From positions 1 through 64,000 of the forward strand of contig NZ_VZPJ01000024.1 in the NCBI RefSeq assembly GCF_008801605.1: a stretch of DNA of 64,000 nt, in the 5' to 3' direction. Positions 16,225-25,586 of this stretch are shown here, one piece after another. The notes beneath the pieces are model-generated. The model was given only the letters and a program-made list of their open reading frames with translations, was not told where the DNA came from and did no database searches. Each line of letters starts with the position of its first letter. Within the stretch, counting starts at the first letter, position 1. Origin of the DNA: Pseudomonas brassicacearum subsp. brassicacearum. Lineage in GTDB: Bacteria > Pseudomonadota > Gammaproteobacteria > Pseudomonadales > Pseudomonadaceae. The translations under genes were made by a program, and so were the position numbers.

Positions 16225-18105
16225 TCAGATCTTGAAGCTGTCCACCAGTTGCTTCAGTCGATTGGCCTGTTGCGACAAGGCATCGCAATCCTTCAGGGTT
16301 TCATTGAGGTTGGCCACGCTTTGCTGGTTCAGCAGGTTGATGTGGCTGACGTCCATGTTGAGGGTTTCAACCACAGCGGTCTGCTCTTCGGTCGCAGCAG
16401 CCACCGACTGGTTCATGCCGTCGATCTCACCGATACGCTGCGTCACGCTGACCAGTCGCAGGCCGGCCTGGTTGGCCACTTCCACGCTTTCTTCGCTGGA
16501 CGTCTGGCTGGCGTTCATCGTAGTCACCGCTTCACGGGAGCCGATTTGAAGCGAGGTAATCATCTTGTGGATTTCTTCCGCCGACTCCTGGGTGCGATGC
16601 GCCAGGTTGCGCACTTCATCGGCCACCACCGCAAAACCACGCCCGGCTTCACCGGCACGGGCCGCTTCGATGGCCGCGTTCAGGGCCAGCAGGTTGGTTT
16701 GCTGGGAGATGCCCTTGATCACGTCCAGGATGTGGCCGATGTTGTCGGTGCTGGCGTTCAGGGTTTCGATCTGGGTGCACGAAAGGCTGATTTTCTGCGA
16801 TAGCTCGGTCATGGCCTGGATGGTTTTTTCCACCACCTGGCGACCGTCATCGGCCTGCTCGCTGGCACCGCTGGCATGTTGCGAGGCATCGGCGGCATTG
16901 CGGGCGATTTCCTGGGTCGCGGCGCCCAACTCGTTGATGGCCGCAGCCACGCTGTTGGTGCGAGCGCTCTGCTCATCCGAGCCGACGAGCGAAGCGTTGG
17001 ACGAGGTCATCACCCGCTGCGACAGGTCATGCACCTGGCGAGTGGCGGAAGACACTTCCGAGATCGACGCGTGAATCCGCTCCACGAACTGGTTGAACGA
17101 GCCACCCAGCACCGCGAACTCATCCTTGCCCTGCACCACCAGGCGCCGGGTCAGGTCGCCTTCGCCCTGGGCGATGTCCTGCATGGCACGGCCCATGGTG
17201 GTCAACGGACGCATCAGCACCTGGATCAACAGGCTCAGCAGCAACGCAATGGCCGCCACCGCGACAAACATCGCAATCAGCGCAGACGTACGGAACTGGC
17301 TCAACGGCGCGTAGGCCTTGGCCTTGTCGATCGACAGGCCGATGTACCACTCGGCGTTCGGCAGGCCGGTAACCGGGGTGAACGAAAGGATACGGTCCTG
17401 CCCGTTCAGCTCAACCTCCTGGATACCCTTGCCAATGCGCACCGGGGTACCGGGGTAGATGTCCTTGAGGTTCTTCATCACCTGGTCTTTATCCGGGCTG
17501 ACGATTACCTGACCGTCGCCGCTGACCAGGAACGCATGGCCGATACCACCGAAGTCCACGGAGTTGATGATTTTCACCAGGGTTTCCAGGCTCAGGTCGC
17601 CGCCCACCACGCCGAGCAGTTCGCCGTTGTGCTTCACCGGCAGGGCAACAGTCACCACCAGGCCACCCACCGCCGCCAGGTAAGGCGGGGTCAGCATGGT
17701 TTTATCGGCGGTCACCGCCTGTTTGTACCAGGGGCGCTGACGCGGGTCGTAGCCGTCAGGCATTTTGGCGTCCGGGCGCTGGGTGAAGACGCCGTTGGCC
17801 TGGCCCACATAAGTGAACTGGAAGTTCGAGGTCAGCGCCGGCTGATCGACCAGCCCCGGCAGATCGGCAGTAGCGCCCTGGTGCGCGATGTTTTGCGCCA
17901 GGTTTTCCAGTACCAGTATCCGGCCACTCATCCAGTTCTGGATGCTGCTGGCCGTCAGGTCGCCGGATTGCTCGATGGACGACTCAAGGCTGCTGCCGAT
18001 GGTGTTGCGCTGCAAATAATCGTTGTAGAGCGTGAACAGGGCAAAAGCCAGGACCACCACACCAGAGGCGGCAAGAAGGATTTTGTGGCTGAACTTTAGA
18101 TTCAT
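16225..18105 (-). CDS. Methyl-accepting chemotaxis protein with dCache domain
   Basis: A 626-residue transmembrane chemoreceptor. TM1 is about 8-28, the periplasmic dCache_1 sensor about 40-270, TM2 about 275-300, then HAMP and the cytoplasmic signalling domain with the hairpin tip 'ISQQTNLLALNAAIEAARAG'. The sensor carries most of the amino-acid-binding motif of PctA-type receptors: Y119, R124, W126, Y127, Y142 and D170. The acidic residue expected two positions after Y142 is alanine here (A144), so the ligand range may differ. Length and layout fit the PctA/PctB/PctC and CtaA/B/C group. It is a single gene next to the signal operon, without an evident functional link. Confidence 0.88.
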   Translation of the reverse strand: MNLKFSHKILLAASGVVVLAFALFTLYNDYLQRNTIGSSLESSIEQSGDLTASSIQNWMSGRILVLENLAQNIAHQGATADLPGLVDQPALTSNFQFTYVGQANGVFTQRPDAKMPDGYDPRQRPWYKQAVTADKTMLTPPYLAAVGGLVVTVALPVKHNGELLGVVGGDLSLETLVKIINSVDFGGIGHAFLVSGDGQVIVSPDKDQVMKNLKDIYPGTPVRIGKGIQEVELNGQDRILSFTPVTGLPNAEWYIGLSIDKAKAYAPLSQFRTSALIAMFVAVAAIALLLSLLIQVLMRPLTTMGRAMQDIAQGEGDLTRRLVVQGKDEFAVLGGSFNQFVERIHASISEVSSATRQVHDLSQRVMTSSNASLVGSDEQSARTNSVAAAINELGAATQEIARNAADASQHASGASEQADDGRQVVEKTIQAMTELSQKISLSCTQIETLNASTDNIGHILDVIKGISQQTNLLALNAAIEAARAGEAGRGFAVVADEVRNLAHRTQESAEEIHKMITSLQIGSREAVTTMNASQTSSEESVEVANQAGLRLVSVTQRIGEIDGMNQSVAAATEEQTAVVETLNMDVSHINLLNQQSVANLNETLKDCDALSQQANRLKQLVDSFKI

Positions 18106-18312
18106 TGATGAGGCTTCTTATGCAAGGAGTGGGGGTGCATTCCAGATTTGCAACGTTCCATGTAACAGTGCGAGCGGTTATCAATCCGCTCCACTTTGGT
18201 GCACACGTACAAGTCTGTCGGCAAACCTGTACAAATAATTAGGGATGCGAAGAAATAGCCGACGGGAGGACACGGCGAGCGAACGGTGGTTGCAAATTCG
18301 CCGACGGCTGAT

Positions 18313-18331
18313 GACAATGCGACCTATTATC
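18313..18331 (+). promoter_or_regulatory. Fur-box-like site upstream of the sigma factor
   Basis: GACAATGCGACCTATTATC matches the 19-bp Fur consensus at 13 positions and lies 28 bp before the chosen start of the sigma gene. Iron-starvation sigma genes of this type are normally Fur-repressed. Confidence 0.55.
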
Positions 18332-18358
18332 ATTTGTAACATCCAGGCCGTTGCGTCC

Positions 18359-18859
18359 ATGTCATCTCCCGAGTTTGCAGTACAGGCGCTCTACAGCCGT
18401 CATCACGGCTGGCTCAATACGTGGCTGCGCACCCGCCTGGGCAACGCCGCCGATGCCGCGGACCTGGCCCAAGACACCTTCATGCGCCTGTTGCAGCGTA
18501 GCGAACGCCTGGAGCTTCGCGCCCCACGCGCCTTTTTGCGCACCATCGCCCAAGGCCTGGTGATCGACCATTGGCGTCGAGCGGAAATCGAACGCGCCTA
18601 CCTGGAAACCATAGCTCACCTGCCGGAAGCCGAAACCCCTGGTGCTGAAGCACAGGCCCTGATTCTGGAACTGCTCGAAGCCATCGCCAGGATGCTCGAA
18701 GGCCTCAAGCCAAAAGTGCGCAGGGCCTTTCTGTTGGCCCAGTGCGAAGGCCTGACGTACAAGCAGATTGCCGAACAGATGGGCATTTCGTTGCGCTCGG
18801 TGGAACGCTACGTCGCCGATGCGCTGTACCACTGCTATGTGTTGCGCTATGAAAGCTGA
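18359..18859 (+). CDS. fiuI: FecI/FiuI-type iron-starvation ECF sigma factor
   Basis: A 166-residue extracytoplasmic-function sigma factor. Region 2 is seen as 'LAQDTFMRLLQ' and 'APRAFLRTIAQGLVIDHWRR'. Region 4 is the helix-turn-helix 'LTYKQIAEQMGISLRSVERY'. The start is the ATG at 18359, just after a Fur-box-like site; an earlier in-frame start would run through that site. It overlaps the anti-sigma gene by 11 bp and is followed by a TonB receptor with a signalling domain. This is the classic surface-signalling triad sigma/anti-sigma/receptor. The fiu name rests on the ferrichrome-like receptor and is less certain than the sigma family. Confidence 0.84.
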   Translation: MSSPEFAVQALYSRHHGWLNTWLRTRLGNAADAADLAQDTFMRLLQRSERLELRAPRAFLRTIAQGLVIDHWRRAEIERAYLETIAHLPEAETPGAEAQALILELLEAIARMLEGLKPKVRRAFLLAQCEGLTYKQIAEQMGISLRSVERYVADALYHCYVLRYES

Positions 18860-19850
18860 GCCGGCGGAGCACTTGCAGAGCCGACGCAACGGCCCGTCGC
18901 AACAGGTGGTCAGGCAGGCGATCAACTGGCTGCTGCGCCTGCGCAATCACACCACCCACCCGACCCTGCGCCAACAGTGCGACACCTGGCGCGCCGCCCA
19001 CCCGGAACACGAACTGGCCTGGCAACGGGTGCAATCGCTGCACAGTGAATTGACCTCCAACCTGCGGGCCGTGCCCGGTGCTCATGTCGCCCTGGATACC
19101 CTGGAAAACAGCGCCCAGCGCCTCAGTCGTCGCCAGGCCCTGAAGTTGTTGTCGGGCGTCGCACTTGTGGGTTGCGCGGCATGGCTGGGCAAGGACCTGG
19201 GCTGGCAGCCGTGGAATGCCGATTTCGCCACCGCCACCGGTGAGCGCCGAGGCTTCCAGCTGCCGGACGGCACGCGGCTAGAGCTCAATACCCACAGCGC
19301 CGCCAACCTGGATTTCAGCGCCCGGCAGCGCCTGATTACCCTGGCCCGCGGCGAAATCATGGTCACCTGTGGCCGCGACCCGGGGCGCCCGCTGCGGGTA
19401 CAAAGCCGCCATGGCCTGTTCGAAGGCCTGGAAGGGCGCTTCGTCGTGCGCCAGGACAGCGACTGCACACGCTTGAGCGTCACCAGCGGCCGGGTGGTTA
19501 TCCGTTCGCACCCAAACAGCGATGGCACACCCATTCAGGTCGAGGCCGGGCAAAGCTACCTGGTCACCACATCGACGGCGACCCTGGCGCCGCCGCTGGA
19601 CATGGACGCAGGCGCCTGGGCCGACGGCTTGATCGTCACGCGCAACATGCGCCTGGCAGACTTTCTCAACGAAGTAGGACGCTACCGCCCAGGCTATTTG
19701 AACTGCGCGGCGTCGATTGCCGACCTGCGCTTGTCGGGGGTTTTTCGTTTGGAGGACACCGACAAATTGCTCGCCGTCCTGCTACGCACGCTCCCCGTGC
19801 AAGTCCGTTATCGAACCCGTTGGTGGATCACGGTGCAGCGCCTGGCTTGA
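18849..19850 (+). CDS. fiuR: FecR/FiuR-type anti-sigma factor
   Basis: A 333-residue inner-membrane sigma regulator. The N-terminal cytoplasmic part has 'WLLRLRNH' and 'QRVQSLHSEL' (DUF4880-like). A membrane segment is near 'LLSGVALVGCAAWLG'. The periplasmic FecR domain includes 'RRGFQLPDGTRLELNTHSAA', and the C-terminal STN-like contact region is 'YRPGYLNCAASIADLRLSGV'. It starts inside the end of the sigma gene (ATG at 18849), so the two are translationally coupled. It is expected to hold the sigma factor until the receptor signals siderophore binding. Confidence 0.87.
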   Translation: MKAEPAEHLQSRRNGPSQQVVRQAINWLLRLRNHTTHPTLRQQCDTWRAAHPEHELAWQRVQSLHSELTSNLRAVPGAHVALDTLENSAQRLSRRQALKLLSGVALVGCAAWLGKDLGWQPWNADFATATGERRGFQLPDGTRLELNTHSAANLDFSARQRLITLARGEIMVTCGRDPGRPLRVQSRHGLFEGLEGRFVVRQDSDCTRLSVTSGRVVIRSHPNSDGTPIQVEAGQSYLVTTSTATLAPPLDMDAGAWADGLIVTRNMRLADFLNEVGRYRPGYLNCAASIADLRLSGVFRLEDTDKLLAVLLRTLPVQVRYRTRWWITVQRLA

Positions 19851-19935
19851 TTTTTTTTGGCGGGTTTCAGGCCGGCGTCCGGCTAGGACAGTAAGCACCC
19901 CTTATCTGCCTTCAGCGACTCCAACGGAACCTACA

Positions 19936-22440
19936 ATGACTGAGCGCTTGCTTCTCAAGAACCCCTTCGGCTTCTCTGCGCAACCGGGCCTGTTGCGCCA
20001 GGCGATCCATGCAGCGCTGTTCTCCACTGCGCTTGGGGTCAGCGTCGTGCCGATGCTCGCGCTCGCCGCACAAAGCGGTGTGACCGCCAGCCGTCAGGGC
20101 TACAACATCGCCCCCGGCCCACTGAGCGACGTACTGAACCAGTTCGCCCGCCAGGCCGGGATCACCCTGGCAAGCACGCCGGCGCAAACCGGCGGCGTCC
20201 AGTCCCCGGGACTCAAGGGCGAGTACTCGCCCGACCAGGCCCTGAGCCAACTGCTCAGCGGCTCGGGGCTGGTTGCCGTCAGCCAGGATGGCAGCAGCTA
20301 CGTGCTGCAAACCCAGACCGCTGGCAGCACGCTGGAACTGCCGACCACCGACATCAAGGGCTTCGCCCTGGGTAACGCCCTGGGCAGCATGGAAGGCTAC
20401 AACGCCACCCACAGCCAGGTCGCCACCAAGACCAGTACCGCCCTGCGCGAAACCTCCCAGAGCGTGTCCGTGGTCACCCGCGAACAAATGGACGACCAGG
20501 GCGCGCAAACCGTGTCCCAGGCCATGCGCTACACCCCCGGCGTGCTGACCAACCCCTACGGTGCGACCCATCGCTACGACTACGTGGCGATGCGCGGTTT
20601 CAACGACGGCTCGGTGGATAACATCTACCTCGACGGCCTCAAGTCCATGGGCGACAGCGGCACCTACAGCTCGATGCAGGTCGATCCGTACTTCCTGGAG
20701 CGGGTCGACATTCTCAAGGGTCCGTCCTCGGTGCTCTACGGCCGCAGCTCGCCCGGCGGCCTGGTAGCGCTCACCAGCAAGAAGCCACAGTACGAGGCTT
20801 ATCACCAGATCCAGGCCACGGTCGGTACCCAGGGCCAACGCGGCATGGGCTTCGACTTCACTGGCCCCGTGGATGACGACAAACGCATCACCTATCGCCT
20901 GATCGGCCTGGCGGACACCTCCGACACCCAGTTCGACCACAACAAGGAAAAACGCTTCGCCCTCGCGCCCACGGTGAACATCGACTTCAGCGAGGACACC
21001 TCGCTGACCCTGCAAGCCTACCTGCAGCATGACCCCGACGGCGGCTACCACGGTGGCATGCCGGCCGACGGCACCTTGCATCAGCGCAACGGCCGGCGGA
21101 TCTCCGAAAGCTTCTTCGAAGGCGAGCCTGGCGTCGACGGTTACGAACGCGACCAGCAGTCGTTCGGCTACCAGTTCGAGCACCGTTTCAACGATGTCTT
21201 CACCGCCCGGCAGAACTTCCGCTACCTGGACTCCCAAGTCACCAACGATCAGGTCTACGCCTATGGCTGGACCACGCCCACCAGCAACGAGCTGAACCGC
21301 TACTACACCGGCGCCGAAGAAAAGCTCCACTCCTTCATCGTCGACAACATGCTGCAAGCCGAATTTTTTACCGGCGCGACCAAGCACACCGTGCTGATGG
21401 GGGTCGACTACCAGCGGCGCAAAACCGTGGTCGACTGGACCAGCGGCAGCCTCGCGCCGATCAATGCCTTAGACCCGACCTACGGCAACTCGACCATCAC
21501 CTACTTCAGCCCCACCAGTTACCTGCGGCGCCTGGAGCAGACCGGCGTGTATCTGCAAGACCTGGTGGAAATGGACAAATGGCGCTTCTCCCTCGGCCTG
21601 CGCCAGGACTGGGTCCGAACCTCGGATGAAAACCGCATCGCCGAATTTGGCCGCCCGGAAGGCACCGAGATCAACGACAAACGCACCAAGCTCACGGGCC
21701 GCGCCGGGGCGCTGTACCTGTTCGACAACGGCCTGGCGCCGTACATCAGCTACTCCGAGTCGTTCAATCCGAACTCCTACGCAGACAGCGCCGGCAACCC
21801 ACTGCCGCCGACCGATGGCAAGCAATGGGAACTGGGCCTGAAGTATCAGCCGCCGGGCACCGATGACCTGTACACCGCCTCGCTGTTTCGCATCGACCAG
21901 GAAAACCTGGCGACCAAACTGCCCCAGGAAAACTTCTACCGCGCCGTCGGGGCCGTGCGCTCCCAGGGCCTGGAACTGGAAGCGCACCTGCAGTTGACCG
22001 AACAATTCAAAGTGCTGGGCAGCTACACCTTCACCGACATCGAATACTCGAAATCGATGATCAGCACCTTGAGCACCACCACCGACATCATCGAAAACAA
22101 GGGCAACTCACCGACCCAGGCCCCGCGCCACATGGCTTCGGTCTGGGCTGACTACAAGTTCGACAGCGGCGCCCTCGACGGCCTGCGCCTGGGTGGCGGC
22201 GTGCGCTATGTCGGCTACAGCTGGGCCGATGCGGAGAACACCATGAAGGTGCCGTCCTACACGTTGTTCGATGCCTCGGTGGGGTATGACCTGGGCAAGG
22301 TCGGCTTGAAGGGCGTGGACGTGCGCCTGAACGCGAACAACCTGACCAACGAAACCTACGTCGCTTCGTGCGCCAGCCTGAGCTATTGCTACATGGGTGA
22401 AGAACGCAATGTGGCGGCGACGGTGAGTTATCAGTTCTAA
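19936..22440 (+). CDS. fiuA: TonB-dependent siderophore receptor with signalling domain (ferrichrome type)
   Basis: An 834-residue outer-membrane receptor. A signal peptide ends near 'VPMLALAAQS'. The N-terminal secretin/STN signalling domain includes 'YNIAPGPLSDVLNQFARQAG'. The TonB plug has 'TSQSVSVVTREQMDDQGAQT' and 'LKGPSSVLYGRSSPGG', and the 22-strand barrel ends in 'AATVSYQF' with the terminal Phe. The 'CASLSYCYMGEERNV' C-terminal loop resembles ferrichrome/ferrioxamine receptors (FhuA, FiuA, FoxA). With the two genes before it, it forms a cell-surface signalling system for a hydroxamate siderophore made by other organisms. The exact siderophore is not certain. Confidence 0.86.
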   Translation: MTERLLLKNPFGFSAQPGLLRQAIHAALFSTALGVSVVPMLALAAQSGVTASRQGYNIAPGPLSDVLNQFARQAGITLASTPAQTGGVQSPGLKGEYSPDQALSQLLSGSGLVAVSQDGSSYVLQTQTAGSTLELPTTDIKGFALGNALGSMEGYNATHSQVATKTSTALRETSQSVSVVTREQMDDQGAQTVSQAMRYTPGVLTNPYGATHRYDYVAMRGFNDGSVDNIYLDGLKSMGDSGTYSSMQVDPYFLERVDILKGPSSVLYGRSSPGGLVALTSKKPQYEAYHQIQATVGTQGQRGMGFDFTGPVDDDKRITYRLIGLADTSDTQFDHNKEKRFALAPTVNIDFSEDTSLTLQAYLQHDPDGGYHGGMPADGTLHQRNGRRISESFFEGEPGVDGYERDQQSFGYQFEHRFNDVFTARQNFRYLDSQVTNDQVYAYGWTTPTSNELNRYYTGAEEKLHSFIVDNMLQAEFFTGATKHTVLMGVDYQRRKTVVDWTSGSLAPINALDPTYGNSTITYFSPTSYLRRLEQTGVYLQDLVEMDKWRFSLGLRQDWVRTSDENRIAEFGRPEGTEINDKRTKLTGRAGALYLFDNGLAPYISYSESFNPNSYADSAGNPLPPTDGKQWELGLKYQPPGTDDLYTASLFRIDQENLATKLPQENFYRAVGAVRSQGLELEAHLQLTEQFKVLGSYTFTDIEYSKSMISTLSTTTDIIENKGNSPTQAPRHMASVWADYKFDSGALDGLRLGGGVRYVGYSWADAENTMKVPSYTLFDASVGYDLGKVGLKGVDVRLNANNLTNETYVASCASLSYCYMGEERNVAATVSYQF

Positions 22441-22455
22441 CCTGTTCCTCAGATC

Positions 22456-22569
22456 GATCGTTCCCACGCTCCCGCGTGGGAACGTCGCCAGGGACGCTCC
22501 GCGTTCCGCTTCTGGAGTGTGACGCGGAGCGTCACGGGATGCGTTCCCACGCAGAGCATGGGAACGATC
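22456..22569. repeat. Large imperfect palindrome between convergent genes
   Basis: GATCGTTCCCACGCTC at the left end pairs with GAGCATGGGAACGATC at the right end. Inner hairpins exist, such as GTTCCCACGC-TCCC-GCGTGGGAAC and CGCTCCGCGT / ACGCGGAGCG. The element belongs to another dispersed Pseudomonas palindrome family. It sits between two convergent stops and may serve as a two-way terminator. Confidence 0.7.
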
Positions 22570-23641
22570 AGACCCGAACCGTATCCCCTTCCTCCCGCAC
22601 CACACCCTCTTCCCGCACAAACCGGTTCGCCCGTTCAAACGTGCCAAAATCATTGAACCGCACACCCATCTCGCGCATCACCTCATGCGCCACCGGCACC
22701 GTCAGTTGACGAATGTAGAACGGCTCCTTCACCACGAAATGATGAATGCCGTGACTGCTGCCGAAGTTGAAGCAGAACGCCTGCAACGGCCACAGCCACC
22801 AGGGGTTGAGCACCTGGGTCTGCTGGATGACATTGCCCGGCTCGATGTCGCCGTAGTAGTGCATGTTCGAGCTGACGAAATGCAGGCAAAAGGTGCGCAA
22901 CACGTTCGGGCCGATGATCACCACCGCGGCGATGTCGATCACGTGCATAACCGCCAGCGTTGTGGACGACCAATCAATTGAAGTCCCCAGCAGACTGGCG
23001 ATGCCGTTGGCCCCATGAAAACCGAGAAACACATACCAGGCGCCCCAGTGCAGCAACGCCAGCGGGAAATACACCTTCAGCGTACGCTTGAGAATGCTGC
23101 GCTTGTGCGCCCAGCTCTTGGCCCGCAGCAGGCGGATGAAGGCCGACATCACGTTGTCCCCGACCATCAGCAACCGCGCCAGTCCCCAGGGCTCGCCGTT
23201 GGTGATGGCCCGCTCTTCCATGTCGGCCTCGCTGCCGGACACCTTGTGATGGTTGAGGTGCAGGTGGCGACGGATCCACGGATTGATCGTGCTCGGCCGC
23301 GCCAGCCACACCAGGCCCATCATCAAGTTGTGGGGCAGGCGCTGCTTGCGAAAATACATGCTGTGGATCAGGTCGTGTTCCAGCTCGTGGGTCAGGGACG
23401 CGAAAAACGCGTTGAGCAACAGGCACGCCCACCCGGCCAGGTGACCGTTGATGTAGAGCAGCGCCGAACCGATCATCCCGGCCAGGGCGAACGCCAGGAT
23501 GCCCGCGCCCAACGCATCCTGGTGGCGCAGGATCGGATAGCGCTGGCGCAATTCTTCGCCCCGGGCCAGGACCACCTGGCGAATATGGGCCGATCGTTGT
23601 TGTGCATTCAATCGCTCGGGGCTTGCGCAAGTGCCGTGCAT
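22568..23641 (-). CDS. Membrane fatty-acid desaturase / alkane-hydroxylase-like protein
   Basis: A 357-residue integral-membrane diiron enzyme. The histidine boxes are 'HELEHD', 'HLNHH' and 'HGIHH', and there are four or more hydrophobic segments (for example 'AGILAFALAGMIGSALLYI'). The family desaturates or hydroxylates acyl chains, aldehydes or alkanes; the substrate cannot be set. It is transcribed divergently from an AraC-type regulator 100 bp away, which is likely its own regulator. It is unrelated in detail to the DesA-type enzyme at 38236. Confidence 0.8.
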   Translation of the reverse strand: MHGTCASPERLNAQQRSAHIRQVVLARGEELRQRYPILRHQDALGAGILAFALAGMIGSALLYINGHLAGWACLLLNAFFASLTHELEHDLIHSMYFRKQRLPHNLMMGLVWLARPSTINPWIRRHLHLNHHKVSGSEADMEERAITNGEPWGLARLLMVGDNVMSAFIRLLRAKSWAHKRSILKRTLKVYFPLALLHWGAWYVFLGFHGANGIASLLGTSIDWSSTTLAVMHVIDIAAVVIIGPNVLRTFCLHFVSSNMHYYGDIEPGNVIQQTQVLNPWWLWPLQAFCFNFGSSHGIHHFVVKEPFYIRQLTVPVAHEVMREMGVRFNDFGTFERANRFVREEGVVREEGDTVRV

Positions 23642-23741
23642 GGCTTACATCCTCTGTTAGAGATGTGCTCATCCTGCCGGGCGTAGTCCCACGGGGTGGT
23701 AGCCGTAAACGCCAACCTGTTGACCGCAAGCGCCAATCGTC

Positions 23742-24746
23742 ATGACTGAACCCACCTCCCTTGCCAGCTGGACCCGCGCCCTGCGCAAACAGCTCGATGC
23801 GTTGGGCCTGGACAGCCACGCCTTGTGCGTCGAGGCCGGCCTCGACCCGCAATGGATGGACGACCCGAACGCCCGTTACCCGCTCTCGGCCACTACCCGC
23901 CTGTGGGCATTGGCCGTGCAGGCCAGCGGCGACCCGGCCATCGGCCTGCGGGTGTCGCGCTTCGTCAGCCCCACCACGTTTCACGCACTGGGTTATGCCT
24001 TGGTGGCGAGCGGCAGCCTGCGGGAAGTGTTCGAACGGATCGTGCGCTATCACCCGGTGGTCAGCGATGCACTGACCCTCCAACTGATCCGCGCAGAGGA
24101 CCGCTATCGCTTTAGCCTCGAGGTGCCGCCGGGCCGACCGGTGCCAGCCTTTGAAGCCATCGACGCGTTCACGGCGATTTACGTGCGCACCTGTCGCAAC
24201 CGCCTCGGCCGTGATTACGCACCGCTGGCGGTGTACCTGCGGCGCCCGGAACCGGCGGACCCCAGCCCCTGGCACAAAGTGTTCCGCTCGCCGGTGCATT
24301 TCGGCGCCGCGCAGGATTGCCTGGAGTTCAACCTCGCTGATTTCGACAGCCATCTGGACGACGCCAACCCGGAACTGGCCGAACACAACGAAACCGTGCT
24401 CGAACGCACCCTCGCCCAGCTCAAGCCGCTGACCTGGGAGCGCAAGGTACGTTCGGCCATCGAGGCCCAATTGCCCGAAGGCGAGCCCAGCGCCGAACGC
24501 ATCGCCCAAGCCATGCACCTGAGCCTGCGCAGCCTGCAACGGCACCTGGCCGACGAAGGCTGCCGTTTCGACGCCCTGCTCAACGAGTGCCGGGAGAATC
24601 TGGCGCTGCTGCACCTGCGGGATCCGAATTGCTCGCTGAGCGAAGTCAGCTACCTGTTGGGTTTTGCCGATGCCAGCAGCTTCAGCCGCGCATTCAAGCG
24701 CTGGACCGGGATGACGCCAGGGCAGTTTCGGGAAGGGTTGCGCTAG
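23742..24746 (+). CDS. AraC-family regulator with arabinose-binding-like N-domain
   Basis: A 334-residue regulator. The N-terminal ligand domain (about 1-200) resembles the OruR/ArgR-like 'Arabinose_bd' group. The C-terminal double helix-turn-helix includes 'RIAQAMHLSLRSLQRHLADE' and the AraC signature 'VSYLLGFADASSFSRAFKRW'. The gene is divergent from the desaturase, with a short shared promoter region. Family members of this type often respond to fatty acids or aldehydes and control the neighbouring oxidation gene; that link is inferred. Confidence 0.85.
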   Translation: MTEPTSLASWTRALRKQLDALGLDSHALCVEAGLDPQWMDDPNARYPLSATTRLWALAVQASGDPAIGLRVSRFVSPTTFHALGYALVASGSLREVFERIVRYHPVVSDALTLQLIRAEDRYRFSLEVPPGRPVPAFEAIDAFTAIYVRTCRNRLGRDYAPLAVYLRRPEPADPSPWHKVFRSPVHFGAAQDCLEFNLADFDSHLDDANPELAEHNETVLERTLAQLKPLTWERKVRSAIEAQLPEGEPSAERIAQAMHLSLRSLQRHLADEGCRFDALLNECRENLALLHLRDPNCSLSEVSYLLGFADASSFSRAFKRWTGMTPGQFREGLR

Positions 24747-24772
24747 GGATTTGCAGTGCCTGGATTGCCCCC

Positions 24773-24796
24773 AATCGCGAGCAAGCTCGCTCCCAA
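24773..24796. repeat. Single REP unit
   Basis: One REP half, ATCGCGAGCAAGCTCGCTCC, stands between two convergent genes with no inverted partner nearby. Confidence 0.75.
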
Positions 24797-24812
24797 AAGG
24801 TTCAGATCGGGT

Positions 24813-25499
24813 TCAGGGCGTGGTCAGGGCCCGCAACCGCTCGATGTCGAGGATTTCGATCTCGCCGTAACCCAGGTGCAGGATGCCCTGGGCCTGCAGG
24901 TCCTTGAGGATCTGGTTGGTGGTCTGGCGTGACAGCGCGAGCATCAGCGCCAGTTGTTCCTGGGGCAGTTGCAGGACCCGGCGGGCCGGTTCGATTTCAC
25001 CGTAGCCTTCGGCGATCAGCAGCAGGCGGTGGGCCACGCGGGCCGGGGCGGGCATCAGGCTCAGGTGTTCGAGGTTGATGAAGGTCAGGCGCAGTTTGTG
25101 GCTCATCAATAATGCAAGATGCCGCCAGTGGATCGGCTGCTCTTGCAGGAATGCCAGCAACGGCGCCTGGGGCACGTGCAGAAGCGTACATTGACCGACA
25201 ACCACCGCATCATGAGTGCGCGGCTGGCCATCGAACAGGCAGATTTCACCGAACCAGTGGGGCGCCTCTACCACGCTCAGCAACGCCTCCTTGCCCTGTT
25301 CGTTCACCGCACCGACGCGCACCGCGCCCTCCAGCACGGCATACAGCCCGCACGGTGGGTCGCCACGCTGGAACAACCGATGCCCCGGCGGCAGGCGGCG
25401 CACCCGTGCCATGCCCAGCAGACTATTGTGTAACTCAACAGGCAGATGGCTGTACCAGTGGCCGGCCATCAGGTGTGAGTGCCAGGGATGCGAATTCAT
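24813..25499 (-). CDS. Crp/Fnr-family regulator
   Basis: A 228-residue regulator with an N-terminal cyclic-nucleotide-binding-like beta-roll ('LFQRGDPPCGLYAVLEGAVR') and a C-terminal winged helix ('LALMLALSRQTTNQILKDLQ'). The N-terminal four-cysteine cluster of FNR is absent, so an oxygen-labile Fe-S centre is unlikely. The start is the ATG at 25499, with GGAG six bases upstream; an in-frame start exists further upstream at 25559 but lacks this support. It is divergent from the small membrane protein at 25587. The target genes are unknown. Confidence 0.84.
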   Translation of the reverse strand: MNSHPWHSHLMAGHWYSHLPVELHNSLLGMARVRRLPPGHRLFQRGDPPCGLYAVLEGAVRVGAVNEQGKEALLSVVEAPHWFGEICLFDGQPRTHDAVVVGQCTLLHVPQAPLLAFLQEQPIHWRHLALLMSHKLRLTFINLEHLSLMPAPARVAHRLLLIAEGYGEIEPARRVLQLPQEQLALMLALSRQTTNQILKDLQAQGILHLGYGEIEILDIERLRALTTP

Positions 25500-25586
25500 G
25501 GAAACTCCGGGACAAGTGTCGGCTAACTGACAGAACGCCTTGTGGTACCTGGGCATCATGCAGGCATCACCTCAGGAGGAACAACA

